Shown here: positions 12,001-23,133 of the stretch, piece by piece | How positions within the stretch are numbered: position 1 is the stretch's first letter | How the letters are laid out: each line of letters opens with the position of its first letter | NCBI GenBank assembly: GCA_963971305.1 | Contig: OZ020304.1 | Span: 2,728,001-2,792,000 of the forward strand | Direction: 5' to 3' | Origin: Arcuatula senhousia | Taxonomy: Eukaryota; Mollusca; Bivalvia; Mytilida; Mytilidae | DNA length: 64,000 nt | Notes under the pieces: generated by a model | What the model was told of the DNA's origin: nothing | What the model saw: the letters and a program-made list of their open reading frames with translations, nothing else | Database searches by the model: none | Translations under genes and position numbers: made by a program

Positions 12001-13846
12001 CGCCTGGCTAAGGTAGCTACCCTCTGGGAGTTCCTCATGATGAAGGTTGAGAGCTCTGATACCAATAAACCCAACATACAGAGTGTTTACCATGAGGTGG
12101 AAACACTGACGGAGAAGGTCAAGGAACTGTTTAAAACCTGTCTTAAACTGTCTGATAACAAACCAGATGGTAAAACGGACAGACAAATAAAGGTAGTATC
12201 AGGCATTGTTGAAACATATATGTAACATAGTGTTATGGACTGTCCATATTTGAGTTCTAAAATATTTTTTGGGTCATCCACTGTCACAACCACATTTAGT
12301 CTTATTATTAAGATAAATATATGTAAGTCATTCAAAATTGAAATAATATTCTCTTACCAGTCAAAAAACTTAGGATTTTAAATTTAGCACCAGAATGTCA
12401 AAATATTAAATGACGCATGTTTTATTTTAAAACATAAATGATTACTTTGGAGAGAAAAAATCCAAAGCATGTGCTTATTCCTTTGAAGACATTTGTATAA
12501 AATTGCCAGTATGGTTTATATTTATATATTTGAGTATTTGCACCTATTTTGTTTTTTTGTAGATGACCAATACCAAGGTAGCTGATGCTTTAGGATTTGA
12601 ATGTGGAACGTATGATATTGATAATTCTGTTCTGAAATCTACAAGGAGGGAAAGCCTCATCTTTGCAGACAATATTCAGTTAAAGCGTCCAATTTCCAAA
12701 AACTCAATAGAATCTCCCACAAAACGATTTAAATCTATCTTACCTAGCAATAAGAATAATGTTGTGGTTTCTACACAAGGAAACATTGTTTTAATGGGCA
12801 CACATCAGACTAGTTCCTCACCAAGAGTTTTAATGGTGAATCCATCACATTCGGAGGGTAAAGCATTAGCTGTTGTTAATAAGAACCAATCCAATTCTTC
12901 AGCTTCCGTGCTGGAATGTGTCCAAACACAGCAGTCAAGTGTTGTTTATGGCATCAGTCCCTCACAGTCTAAACTTCTTGTAAATCCCTTGTCTAGTGTT
13001 AGAACTCAACCACCAGCAAACCATAGTTCTAGTAATAAAACCTCATCTACAAAAACAGTTGTTTTAACAAACAATGTCAATGTCCTACCTCAGAAAGTTA
13101 CAAACTCGATATTAAAACCTCAAATAAGTGCTCCTGTGTCAAAGACAACAAGTATTTTACCACCTCAAAAGTCAACTCCTACCAAATCTCCAGGGATAAC
13201 CATCATGTCAAATGGTTCTTCTGGCTTTAACTCTGTGGGTTCTATAAGTTCTGTTTATAACACATCATTGTTGACTAATAATCACATCTCAAAACAAACA
13301 GAGGTGGTTACAAATAATGAACTAGTTTCAGTTGTTTCTGAAGGGAAACCAGTACCAGGAAATGGCATTAGTAATTCCCAGGATGCAACAGAAATAGAAT
13401 CGCCACTGTATCAAATAAAGCAAGAATTAGTTGACCCAGTGGAAGGAACGATGGTCATTGTTTCTAACATGAATGGAGTGGACCAAAATGACAATTCTGA
13501 ATCAAATGAAGCTAATCTTAAAGTTGAAAATGGTAGCTTTGTAGAGCAGAAACCTCCAGTTGAAGAGGTAATTGCACAAAACAATAGTGCAGAACCCACA
13601 GAAGTAGTCCAGATAATTAACAATGCAGAGCCTAGTAACGAGCAAATAGAATCCACGGCTAATGTTATCACAGCATCTAACATATACCAGACACCAGAGG
13701 GCATCATTATCATTCAGAACCCAGACGGGAGTACGGTACAGCTTCAGGGCAGCGATGGGGAGCCGATCCCTATAGAGACAGTACAAGCCTTGTTAGAGGG
13801 GCAGTTAATACAGGCCACTGATGGTGGCATTGTATTTAATCAATAA
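6082..13846 (+). CDS. ZNF839: ZNF839-like zinc-finger / AT-hook nuclear protein, 5 coding exons
   Basis: Coding exons are 6082-7108, 8760-8897, 9168-9367, 11953-12192 and 12563-13846. All have GT-AG borders, and the sum is 2889 nt (962 aa plus stop). Exon 1 encodes a Ser/Thr/Gln-rich region, a basic patch (KRQYKKRREEEEK), the RTRSGRVSKPPKH motif and an acidic tail (DWDEDYDDSDGGYSDF). Exon 2 carries one C2H2 finger, C-X2-C-X12-H-X6-H, with YIGRGGLARHYRQNPSHG. Exon 3 has AT-hook-like GRPRKKGQRGRPP. Exon 4 is a helical, Leu-rich segment without recognised catalytic residues. Exon 5 is a long low-complexity Ser/Asn/Gln tail ending in PDGSTVQLQGSDGEPIPIE. The finger plus the RSGRVSKPPK/acidic block is what I recognise from ZNF839, a poorly characterised nuclear protein; DNA or chromatin binding is inferred. 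If intron 1 is retained the frame stays open to 7260, inside a transposon, which would truncate the protein before the finger. Confidence 0.8.
7238..8283. mobile_element. hAT-like non-autonomous element in ZNF839-like intron 1
   Basis: Terminal inverted repeats are CAGTGTTCTCCCCAG at 7238 and CTGGGGAGAACACTG ending at 8283, and flanks share CGAGT(CA). A perfect 22-bp palindrome sits at 7261-7282. It is followed by three CCGCGGTGCTAT direct repeats to about 7349, which are GC-rich subterminal repeats unlike the AT-rich surroundings. A right-end relative, CCACAGTGCTATC, lies at about 8248. The interior has no transposase. A second left end of this family is at 18353. Terminal CAGTG and subterminal repeats are typical of hAT elements; an 8-bp duplication is only partly recognisable. 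Confidence 0.7.
9700..9835 (+). repeat. Single dispersed unit of the ~165-bp repeat
   Basis: Phrases GTCAAGCTTTTCACAGAAACTGTA, TATGTCCTAAGTGATTT and ACATCCTGTTTGGAACAGACC match, in reverse orientation, the units arrayed at 51617-52790. Similar isolated units occur near 4085-4155 and 11775-11860. They lie in intron 3 of the ZNF839-like gene or upstream of it and have no coding potential. Confidence 0.5.
9838..9885 (+). repeat. tRNA-derived SINE head fragment
   Basis: GGTGGCCGAGTGGTCTAACG matches the A-box region of a tRNA(Ser/Leu)-type SINE head. The fuller minus-strand copy at 48140-48375 begins with nearly the same words (GGTGGCCGAGTGGTTTAAGG). No B box follows, so this is a truncated copy in intron 3 and not a tRNA gene. 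Confidence 0.55.
9911..10200. mobile_element. Foldback MITE with ~100-bp arms
   Basis: The arm starting ACTTCTGATTTTAGCG at 9911 is the reverse complement, at roughly 80-85%, of the arm ending CAATCAAAAGT at 10200. Shared inner words include GTGAAG(C/T)GTGCAA, TCATGAACAA and GCCAATCG(T/G)TAACAAAAAC. Between the arms lie about 80 bp. No transposase; target-site duplication not clear. Confidence 0.75.
10341..11618. mobile_element. pogo/Tigger-like non-autonomous element, 1.28 kb
   Basis: The element starts TA|CAGTAGACTCC...AAATCGGATATCG and ends CGATATCCGATTTCGTGGAGTCTACTG|TA, so inverted repeats of about 28 bp are flanked by a TA duplication. CAGTAG...ATCCGATT-type ends and TA target sites are characteristic of the Tc1/mariner superfamily, pogo/Tigger branch. 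Subterminal words GCCGATATATCCAA and ATATCCGATT recur near both ends. The interior is AT-rich with no DDE transposase frame, so it is a MITE-like derivative. It sits in intron 3 of the ZNF839-like gene. Confidence 0.8.
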
Positions 13847-14578
13847 TATATGTCTTTTTAAATTATTTGTACTAATATATTATTAGGGCAAGAATGTGTT
13901 AATTTTAGCATTTTTGTTAATGCATGAAAGTTTTGGTGAGAATCAGAATCTATTATTGTCACTTCAGTTTTAATAAGTTATTTAGATGTTGTAAATTTAA
14001 TTTATTTGGTGGTTAATACTTGAATTTATTAAAATTGATTGAATTTTTCAAATGATTTAATACATTTTGTAAATTAAGTAATTATAGGATGATTAATTGG
14101 GTCGAGTGAATAACCAAAAGATGATAACAAGTCGGTGAAGGCATCTGATTTAACAAGTTTAATCTGAGTGTGTTCCCACACGAGTGATCATAATTTTGTT
14201 ATTCATGAGACCTAATTGATTATCATGTTTATTACATAGATTAAATGCTGCTATTGAATTGTTTTTGAACACATTAATTTGAATGGCATATGAATTATGA
14301 ATAGACAGCCGTAGTCATGCTGCCAACGCAATACAATTCATGACTTTATACATGTAATTGATTTTGACGGAAAAGGACACCATAGTGAACATATTTTGGT
14401 AATTTCATACTATGAATTTACCAGATTTTATTTCACTGGGAAAAATTGGTATTTCATATGCATCTATGTAATAATGCTACAATCATCTATTACAGATCTT
14501 GCTTGTTATGGTTTGTCCTCAGGTACATTAAGGTTAAAGGATAATAAGTTTATGCCCCTTGCTTTGATATGTCACATA
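13847..14578 (+). other. 3' UTR and downstream flank of the ZNF839-like gene
   Basis: AT-rich sequence following the TAA. I do not see a single unambiguous polyadenylation site, and no other gene is apparent. A short open frame at 14396 has no family features. Confidence 0.4.
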
Positions 14579-14769
14579 CTGTGGATTCATTAATTTTCGT
14601 GGGTATCAATTTTCTCGGTGTTTCCAAAAAGATTCAATTTTAATTTTCCTGGTTTGTACATGATTTGTTATGTAATAAATGTAAAAAAAGCACTTCATTA
14701 GATTCTTATTTTCGTGGTTGACTGAAAACCATGAAAATTGACACTCCACGAATAATAAAGAAACTGCAG
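14579..14769. mobile_element. CTGTGG-TIR MITE, copy 1
   Basis: CTGTGGATTCATTAATTTTCGTGG at the left mirrors CCACGAATAATAAAGAAACTGCAG at the right, with TA on both outer edges. Copies 2 and 3 of the same family are at 45497-45709 and 15533-15743. Size of about 190-210 bp, TA flanks and no coding make it a MITE. Confidence 0.75.
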
Positions 14770-15532
14770 TAGACTTCGTACTGAAAAGTAGAATGTAGGA
14801 ATGAAGATTTAAACTATCTGTTTCAAAAGAAGTTTATTTTCCTGCTGACGTTAAATATTTTAAAGTTATTTTAATGGTTTGATATCATCACAGAGATGCA
14901 GATAATTGTTTTTTCTTGTCAGACATTGGGTCCTACAAAATAGATTAGTTTCCCGGACCTGAATAAATTTTAACAGACCTTTTCACTTTTGCTAGCATAA
15001 ATTTTTCAAAAACTTGCCAGACTTAGGTCCTGCACAATATTTTCAGTTGCAGGACCTTCTGAAATTCTGCTCCTAAAAATGGCAGGTCCGGCACTTATCT
15101 GCATCACTGTCATCAGTGATAAATATATTCTTGTAAAATCTCCACAGAAGTATGTTACAAAACTTGATATCTTTTATTCATTGATTTGAAACAGAGTACA
15201 GTAGTCATACATGTATATTTAGAAACTTGATGGTGATAATACATTGATTAGCTATGAAGTACATGTATTTTTTCACCCCTTCCGCCCCACCCCCTAGTCA
15301 GTCACAAGTTATCAAGTACCTTCTTATTGTTGTTAGATATCAATTAGTGCTACTATAATTGTACATTGTATTTGATATAAAGGCACATTATTTATGTTTT
15401 TTCTTATTTTCTGAGTTCTGATTTTCAATGATGAAAACCTGTGACAAAAATAAAACTGGACTTTCACAGTTGTAGTTGTAGAACTTAAAATGATGGTTAA
15501 AAGTACATGCAGCTAATTTATTTTTTTATTTT
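14770..15532. other. Intergenic, no recognised gene
   Basis: Between about 14925 and 15110 there is a segment with repeated words GGTCCTGCA/GCAGGACC and GGACCTG (short internal inverted words), possibly an old repeat. Nothing else is supportable. Confidence 0.4.
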
Positions 15533-15743
15533 CTGAGGATTCATTTATTTTCATAGGTAATAACATTACTTGGTCTCTTCCAAAAGGACAATTCATTGGA
15601 ATTTTAATTGGTTGTTTGTACATGTACATGTTGCTAAAAGGAATCAATATAAAGTTAATTCTTATTTTCTTGATTTGCTGACTACCACCAAAAGTCCAAA
15701 ACCATAAAGATTGGTACCCCAGAAATATAAATGAAACCACAGA
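15533..15743. mobile_element. CTGTGG-TIR MITE, copy 3 (diverged)
   Basis: The left end CTGAGGATTCATTTATTTTCAT and right end ATAAATGAAACCACAGAA correspond to the ends of the copies at 14579 and 45497, with more substitutions. Non-coding. Confidence 0.65.
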
Positions 15744-16140
15744 ATTTAAAAATATTTTCTCAGAGGTTTTCATCCTTGATTTTGGTCTTGTTTATGTGTT
15801 TAGTGTATTATATACATGAGAGTTAGACATAATAATCAAGTCTTTGTTATGTTACAGTGCAGCTATGGTCCTTTTCTGATAATAATACATGTATTTCATT
15901 AAATTCTTTTAACACTGCTTTGTCTTGATTGTTTCAGCTGTGTTTGACAGAAGTAACATAAAGGGGTTAAAATCCGACCAAGGTTGTGTTTAGTTGTAGC
16001 AAAAACAACCTGTGACCTTGAGCTTTTTAAGGATGACTTTTTATCTCCATTTTGTTAAAAAAGACCTACCTTGAGAATGACCTGAGAACTGATTAATTTA
16101 TAGTATGCTCTGCAAGAGCCATAATTGTTGTGCACAAAAT
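15744..16140. other. Intergenic, no recognised feature
   Basis: AT-rich sequence. A GTGACCTTGAGC phrase at about 16010 resembles wording in nearby repeat families, but no unit boundaries could be set. Confidence 0.4.
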
Positions 16141-16720
16141 ATTATACCCCCACTAGTAAGAGGGGGCTATATTGCAATCACCTTGTTCGACCGTCTCTCC
16201 GCCCTTCCGTCTGTCTGTCCGTCCATCCATAACAAACTTTTGTAACAGATTTCTCAGCTTCTACTGAAGGGATTTATTTCAAATTTTGTATACAGCTTTA
16301 TCATGATGAGTTGTATCGTGCCTCCCCTTTCCAGGTCAGTCGTGCGTCCATTTCCTGTTTTCTGAGCCGACTTATAGACTTTTTTAAGGGTAAAAAATAG
16401 ACATTTTTTCGTAACAGATTTCTTGGCTTCTACAAAAGGGATTGATTTCAAAATTGGTATACAGCTTTATCATGATGAGTTGTATTGTGCCTCCCCTTTC
16501 TAGGTAAGTCACGCATCCACTTCTTTTTTCTGAGCTGACTTATACTTTTTTAAGGGTAAAAAATAGACAATTTTTCGTAACAGATTTTTCGGCTTCTACA
16601 AAAGGGATGGATTTTCAAATGTGGTATACAGCTTTATCATGATGAGTTGTAAAGTGCATCTTCTTTCCAGGTAAATAAAAATGGTTTTAAAATGGCCAAT
16701 GTCGGACGGGCGGCCAGCGG
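16141..16720 (+). repeat. Family B stem-loop/tandem-core element, copy 1
   Basis: The left end ATTATACCCCC...AGAGGGGGCTATATTGCAATCACC forms a stem-loop (ACCCCC with GGGGG). It is followed by a GTCTGTCTGTCCGTCC tract at about 16208. A unit then repeats three times about 175 bp apart (near 16236, 16410 and 16578): TAACAGATTTCT(C/T)(A/G)GCTTCTAC, then TATACAGCTTTATCATGATGAGTTG, then CCTTTCCAGGTCAGTC. An inverted copy ends at 63480 with the complementary terminus. No transposase is present. The right end is obscured by the family C array. Confidence 0.65.
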
Positions 16721-17800
16721 GGAAGAAATTTTGCGGCGGCATAAACTTTTTTGTAAGACTTTTGTGGACAATGAATTGTTTGAAAAAGTATAATAGCTAG
16801 GCATCTGATATTTGATATACAGATAGTTCAGGTTATGGTCTATGCAACTGTCATCATGTCATGTGACCCTGACCCGTTTTCACGCTCCAGTGATTCTGTG
16901 AACTTAGGTTTTTGTTCAGGCCATAAACTTTTTTGTAAGACTTTTGTGGACGATGAATTGCTGGAAAAGTATAGTAGCTAGGCATCTGATATTGGGTATA
17001 CAGACAGTTCAAGTTATGGTCTACGCAAGTGTCAACATGCCGTGTGACCCTGGCCCCATTTTCACTGTCCAGTGACTCTGTGAACTTAGGTCTTTTTTCA
17101 GGACTTGTACTCTTTTGTAAGACTTTTGTGGACGATGAATTGCTAAAAAAGTATAATAGTTAGGCATCTGATATTTGGTAAACAGATAGTTAAGGTTATG
17201 GTCTATGCAACTGTCACCATGCCATGTGACCCTGACCCTGTTTTCTTGCTCCAGTGACTGTGAACTTAGTTTTTTTTAGGCCATAAACCTTTTTGTAAGA
17301 CTTTTGTGGCCGATGAATTGCTGGAAAAGTTTAGTAGCTAGGCATCTGATATTGGGCATACAGACAGTTGAGGTTATGGTTTACGCAATTGTCACCATGC
17401 CAACTGACCCTGACCCCATTTTCACGCTCTAGTGACTTTGTAAACTTGGGTCTTATTCAGGCCGTGGACGATGAATTGCTGGAAAAGATTTATAGCTAGG
17501 CATCTGATATAGGGTATACAGACAGTTGAGGTTATGTTCTACACAACTGTCACCATGCCATGTGACCATGACCATATTTTAACGCTCCAGTGACTCTCAA
17601 CATAGGTCTTTTTTTTTTTCAGGCAGAAAACTTTTTGTAATACTTTGTGGACAATGAATTGTTTGAAAAGTATAATAGCTAGGCATCTGATATTGGGTAT
17701 ACAGACACTTTTTGTGTTAATATCAAGAAATAAAAGCTTAGGTAGTTTATTTTAGTGATAGTGCCGGCAGGCGAGACATACTTTCAGTGGCCACACTAGC
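16721..17800 (+). repeat. Family C tandem array, ~180-bp units, copy 1
   Basis: Units start with AAACTTTTTTGTAAGACTTTTGTGG and contain AGCTAGGCATCTGATATT, TATACAGACAGTT and CATGTGACCCTGACCC. They begin near 16743, 16923, 17106 and 17286, followed by a shortened unit at about 17460 and a last at about 17627. The array ends with GTGCCGGCAGGCGAGACATACTTT at about 17762, the same terminus as the second array at 24170. Confidence 0.75.
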
Positions 17801-18335
17801 TGGTCAAAAGTAGAACATTTTCGTAACAGTTTTCTCAGCAACTACTAATCAGATCCATTTGATATTTGGAGTACAGCATCAAGATGGGGTCCCATAACGT
17901 GGGATACGATTTCAGGTCTGTCGCTTGTCTGCTTCCTGTTGAACAAAATCCGGCCATTTATATTTGGCCTAATTTCACGGAGTTATATAAAATGGTCAAT
18001 GGCGGATGGGCGGCCGGCTGGGAAGAATTTTTTCGTTACAGTTTTCTCAGCAACTACTAATCACAGCCACTTGATATTTGGTATACAGCATCAGGGTGGG
18101 GTCCCATAACGTGGGATCCGATTTCAGGTCTGTTGCTCAGTTACTTCCTGTTTAACGAAATCCGGCCATTTTTGACTGACAGATTTTTTTTATGATAAAA
18201 TGAAAATTGTTGCAGGTAGAGAAAAGCTCCTAAGCTCTAAAATTCCGATTGGGAGGAAGTTGTAAGGTCATTCGTATGGCCCCTTAGAAGGATTGTTGCC
18301 CTATTCAAGGCTAGTCCTTGTTTTTATAAGACCAT
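17801..18335 (+). repeat. Two ~205-bp repeat units following family C
   Basis: TTTTCGTAACAGTTTTCTCAGCAACTACTAATCA occurs near 17818 and 18028. Each is followed by GATATTTGG(A/T)(G/A)TACAGCATCA and GGTCCCATAACGTGGGAT. The right part reads CCCCTTAGAAGGATTGTTGCCC. The wording parallels family B (a TAACAGATTTCT-like start, then TATACAGC), suggesting distant relatedness. Non-coding. Confidence 0.55.
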
Positions 18336-18352
18336 AAAAAGTTGCAGTGTTC

Positions 18353-18769
18353 TCCCCAGAAATTTCTAATAGCATCCTGGTATTTGCAATTTTCAAAATA
18401 GCATCTTTTGGATTAAAATCATAGCATCATGTGTTCAAGATTATAGCATCACATTTGAACCAGATATATTATGAGCTATAGCCTTTACTTTTGTTTCGTC
18501 AGTGTAAACTTTACTTCAAAAACTACCTCTGAAACCACTTATACACTATGTGATGGGATTGCTTTGAAACTTGAAACATTTCACCTATAATAGAATGTCC
18601 TCTACTTAGGTTGCACAAATAAAATCACCTGTTTCCAAATACGGAGAAAAAAGAGAACACAAAAATAAAGGAAATTAACATGAAGAATACAAAGGAATCT
18701 AATAGGAATTTATGATATCTCGGTCCAGCTACGCATTATTTTTTCAGTTTTCATTGCAGTTTTTGTCTC
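18353..18769 (+). mobile_element. Left end of a second hAT-like copy
   Basis: GCAGTGTTCTCCCCAGAAATTTCTAATAGCATC is the same terminus as the intron element at 7238-8283, including the AGCATC/AGCACC subterminal words repeated three to four times to 18450. No matching right end was found before the inverted-repeat arm at 18770, so it is a truncated copy. Confidence 0.55.
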
Positions 18770-19175
18770 GCCTGCGACTCTATAGTCCAGTCGATTTGTG
18801 CAGGTTTTTGGCGAAATTGCTCAAAGTATGGTAAAAGCATGAAATTTGGCATGGTGGTAGAAAATAGCATACTAAACAATATTAGCTATGGACCCAACTC
18901 GAAAATTCAAAATGGCGGCCACTTTCAAGATGGCCGCCTAATGGAATATAAAATTAAGAAATAAATCAAATAAAAATTCATTAAAAATTGTACTTTGAAG
19001 ATAAACCCACCAAATTGTGTAGGATAGTAGTGCAAAATATTCTAAAGAATATAGTAGAAAACGGTTTGCCTTATATTAAAAATCGCTGTCATTTTAAAGA
19101 CGACCGCCTCAGGAATAGCATATATATCTACTTTATGAAATCATGTTTTATTCAAAGTTATTTATGCCCCCAAAT
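18770..19175. repeat. Left arm of a ~400-bp inverted-repeat pair
   Basis: From GTCTCGCCTGCGACT to about TTATGCCCCCAAATA this is the reverse complement, at roughly 75-80%, of 22727-23133. Shared words include AAATTTGGCAT/ATGCTAAATTT, ATAGCTATGGACCCAA, GGCGGCCA(C/T)...GATGGCCGCC, GGTTTGCCTTA and GACCGCCTCA. The arms bracket about 3.55 kb that contains retrotransposon debris and a family A element. A terminal GACT...AGTC stem-loop sits at 18775-18800. Confidence 0.7.
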
Positions 19176-20609
19176 ATGAATGAATGCAATTGATAAGTGA
19201 TCACCCAAATTTAAAAGAAGAGTAAAAGGAATCTCTATTCTGTTTGAAGATATCAGACGGGGAGTGTACAGAAATATTTAAATATCTATCTAATCGGAGT
19301 AAAATTGTGTTTATATGTGAATATTGTCATATAAGCACCTGAAACAATGACATATATTCAGCCTGCTGCAGATCACCTTAATACGCTCCCGAAGGGAGCG
19401 ATAATGGTAGAAATGTCAATATTTTAATTGTACTATGAGCTGAATCTTCCTTCAACGTCTGGTTTAGCACGCGTGCTTTCCCGAACTATCTGCGTATTTT
19501 TAATGATTTTTCTTTTAAATTTTTAGACGTCATTAAACGCACGCGTGACCCACAAAAAAGCTAGTTTGTTTTTAGTTTCGAACAAACAAAAATGAATAAA
19601 ATTAATTGTAATTTCGGGAGCGTCACAGGTTTGACCTGCCTCATATTATAGACTGTTCATTGCCATCTTAAAATGAAAATATCAAAGCCATAAAGACCAT
19701 GAAAACTGACCAACGCCAGACTCAGAATTTACAAAATGTATGTCAATAATTAAATCGAATCCTAAAAAAAAACTTAAATACTCAAACCCATGACACAGTG
19801 GAACTCCCACAAGATAAGAAAAAGAATACATAATTTAAGTTGTTAAAAGGGGAGACTAAATCGATTGTAAAAACTTTAGAGCATTATTGTTACTAAATCC
19901 TTTATAGAATAATTCTATGTCGTATTAAAGCAACTTCAGACAAAAAAACTGCAAGACCAGAATTGATTGAAAAAAAAAGAAAAATCTTGCATTGAACAGA
20001 TAGTCAACCTGCACATCAAGCAGCCAATTCAATGAAACAGTTTCCTTTATATCTATTACATAGGCTTTCGATATCCTTTATCGAGAAATTCTGTGGAGAC
20101 TTGCGATCTATGGAATTCCAAACAGAATTGTTACACCAATAACGAATTGTGTACAGCTCTAGGAACGAAATGTCAGGTAGTGCACCCGCGAGATATAAGT
20201 AAAGATTTTAAAATACGTCTAGGTTTTAGACATGGCTGTTTACTTTTCTTTTCTTTGTTTCTTTTGGCCATGAATTGATTGGATTATTAGATAATCACAC
20301 AAGAGAAGAGGAAATGGAATCCACCAAATGTAAGAAAACATCTTTGAAATGGTATAAAAAGAGGAGACCACAATGGGAATTAAATTTGATATCAGCGAAA
20401 TAGATGCACTCACCAAAAAAAAGAACAAGACTCACGTTGAGAGAATAACATTTAATTTCTATATATATAGAAATTGTGATTAACAACTTTGGTGCAACAG
20501 ATGATGAAACGGCCCTTGGAATGCCTGAAAAGTATGGGAATCAAAGCAAGTATTTGTAAAGACCAAGCAAAGTAAATTAAGCAGATACTATAAATCACAG
20601 ATCTGTATT
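19176..20609. other. Interior between inverted arms, non-coding
   Basis: A short hairpin word GCTCCCGAAGGGAGC lies at 19386-19400. Otherwise there are short, unsupported open frames and AT-rich sequence, and I see no gene. Confidence 0.45.
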
Positions 20610-21255
20610 TAGCATACAGGGCTATGGTTCGATCACTCTTGCTGTACGGATCTGAAACATGGAGCCTCACAATGGCCAACATGCAGAAACTTCAGGTAAT
20701 CAGATACAAATGTCTCTGATCCATCCAAAAGATCGCCTAACAAAATTACCAACGAAAACAGGCCAAAAAAACTCCTATTGTTCTCGAAATAAAGAAGGGT
20801 AAGCGGAAGTGGCTGGGGACCAACCATTTGATTTTATGGGGATGGGGCTATGGAGATGCTCTGCCTGGATTTTTTTTGCGTGCACTTAAAATTTTTAAAG
20901 GTACAATAATGTTTCAGCACAAAACGCAGTCCTGCCTTTCTTTTAATTCAAAGTACTGTCATGCCTTTTTATTTCTGGATTTTTGCCATTTTGCCTTTTT
21001 TATTTCAAATTTCACCATAGCCATCCCCCTTATGGTCGCTCCCTTTGGTAGCACATTACGCATAGGAAAAACCAGGCCATACAATGGACATTACAAAGAA
21101 AAAGAAAAAAAAGGGGGTGACCTAGACTGACATGGAGGATATACAAGAAAAAAATGATTGAGAATGGTTACATGCGGAGCAGCATCAACTTTCAAAGGAC
21201 AGAGGAAAATTGAGAAGCATTGCCAGAAGCCTATACTCCATTGGGGGTAAAATGT
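20610..21255 (+). pseudogene. Degraded non-LTR retrotransposon C-terminus
   Basis: Conceptual translation contains MVRSLLLYGSETWSLTMANM at about 20622-20685, the post-RT LLYGSETW motif of many non-LTR elements. Later, about 21076-21250, a broken match (QWTLQRKRKKG, TDMEDI, WLHAEQHQ, RSIARSLYSIGG) corresponds to the typical carboxy end of such polyproteins. The reading is interrupted by stops and frameshifts and by a ~195-bp insertion at 20833-21031. It is an inactive remnant, of a different lineage from the zinc-knuckle tails elsewhere in the window. Confidence 0.65.
20833..21031. mobile_element. ~200-bp TIR insertion inside the retrotransposon remnant
   Basis: GGGGATGGGGCTATGG at the left mirrors CCATAGCCATCCCC at the right. 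The retrotransposon coding trace resumes on the far side, so this is a small non-autonomous insertion. The interior is T-rich and carries TTTTTATTTCTGGATTTTTGCC. Non-coding. Confidence 0.5.
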
Positions 21256-21578
21256 CTCAAGTCGAGTCATAACTAATAGGGTCCATAAAAGTAGTACCCC
21301 TATTGCAGGCTGGACAAATTGATACACATATGGATAGACAGAGTGACACCGGAAAAAATGCTTATATGATTCTTCAAAAGGTATGCTTTAAAAACAACAC
21401 TTCGAGTTGATAGTTCCAAAGTTAATATATAAATAATTCTGCCATACTGCCAAACAACGTTAACATCTAAACACAATTTTACCACAATCAGATTGATATG
21501 ATTAGATCTGCAGTATATTCCTGTACACTCACCGCCTGATACTTTCAAACGGAATCAAGATTATATTCATACATCTTA

Positions 21579-22692
21579 TTATACCCCCCGCAAACAAAGT
21601 TTGGGGGGGTATATAGGAAACACCCTGTCTGTCTGTCCGTCTGTCCGTCTGTCTGTCCGTCCGTCTGTCCACATAACTCGTAAGCGCTTCTCCTCCTAAA
21701 CCGCTTGAAGGATTTTGATGAAACTTTACCTAAAGGAAGTACGTACATCATATGTAGATGTGCATGAAGAATTTTCATTGCTCTTGGATATCATTCAGGG
21801 GAGATAATTGGACTTAGACTTTTTAAATACATTATTCAATGGGAGACCTCGTAAGCGCAACTCCTCCTAAACCGCTCAAAGGATTTTGATGGAACTTGAC
21901 ATGAAGGAAGTACATCATATGTAGATGTGCATGAAGAATTTTCATCGCAATCAGACATCATTCAGGGGAGATAATTGGACTTAGACTTTTTAAATACATT
22001 ATACAATGGGAAACCTCGTAAGCGCTTCTCCTCCTAAAACGCTTGAAGGATTTTGATGAAACTTAAGCTAAAGGAAGAACATCATATGTAGATGTGCATG
22101 AAGATTTTTCATCGCAATCAGACATCATTCAGGGGAGATAATTGGACTTAGACTTTTTAAATACATTATACAATGGGAAACCTCGTAAGCGCTTCTCCTC
22201 CTAAAACGCTTGAAGGATTTTGATGAAACTTAAGCTAAAGGAGTTCATCGCAATCAGACATCATTCAGGGGAGATAATTGGACTTAGACTTTTTAAATAC
22301 ATTATTCAATGGGAAACCTCGTAAGCGCTTCTCCTCCTAAAACACTTGAGGGATTTTGATGAAACTTAACCTAAAGGAAGAACATCATATGTAGATGTGC
22401 ATGAGATATTTTCATCGCAATCAGACATCATTCAGGGGAGATAATTGGACTTAGACTTTTTAAATACATTATTCAATGGGAAACCTCATAAGTGCAACTC
22501 GTCCTAAAATGTTGGATGGATTTTGTTGAAACTTTAGATAGTACATCATCTGTAGATGTGCATGAAGAATTTGTATTGCTCTCGGTTATCATCAAGGGAA
22601 GATAACTGGACTTGAGATTTTTCTTTTACGGTACAGAGTCCAATATGAAGCGGGGGGTATCCTTTTGTGAGCTCGCTCACAGTATTACTTGT
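21579..22692 (+). repeat. Family A stem-loop/tandem-core element, copy 1
   Basis: The left terminus TTATACCCCCCGCAAACAAAGTTTGGGGGGGTATA folds into a strong stem-loop. It is followed by a (GTCTGTCC)n tract at 21626-21670. The core has five to six units of about 165-170 bp, each with CTCGTAAGCGCTTCTCCTCCTAAA, GGATTTTGATGAAACTT, ACATCATATGTAGATGTGCATGA and GGGGAGATAATTGGACTTAGA. The right end is GCGGGGGGTAT, then the hairpin TGTGAGCTCGCTCACA near 22667-22682. One unit (about 22190-22300) has an internal deletion. An inverted copy lies at 43260-43768. Confidence 0.75.
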
Positions 22693-22726
22693 TTAATTTT
22701 ATTTAGCACATATACATTGTTGTTTG

Positions 22727-23133
22727 GACCTATTTGGGTAATAATTTACCTTAAATAAAATATGATATGATTTCGTAGGTAAATATGCTATTTTGAGGCG
22801 GCTATCTTTAAAATAACAGCCATTTTGAATTTAAGGCAAACCATCTTCTAATATGTTGTTCAACATAGTTTGCACTGCTATTATACATGATTTGATGCTT
22901 CTATCTTCAAAGCAGAATTTTTAATGAATTTTTATTTGATTTATTTCATAATTCTATATTCCATCTGGCGGCCATCTTAAAAATGGCCGCCATTTTGACT
23001 TTTTGAATTGGGTCCATAGCTTATATTGTTTAGTATGCTTTGTCCTACCACTATGCTAAATTTCATGCTTTTACCATCTTTTGAGCATTTGTTTCACAAA
23101 TCGACTGGACTATCTAGTCGCTGAAGGCGAGAC
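22727..23133. repeat. Right arm of the ~400-bp inverted-repeat pair
   Basis: Reverse complement of 18770-19175. It ends CGACTGGACTATCTAGTCGCTGAAGGCGAGACATA, carrying the GACT...AGTC stem-loop and the GGCGAGACATA terminus that also closes both family C arrays. The arm and the family C array that follows may therefore be parts of one element. Confidence 0.7.
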
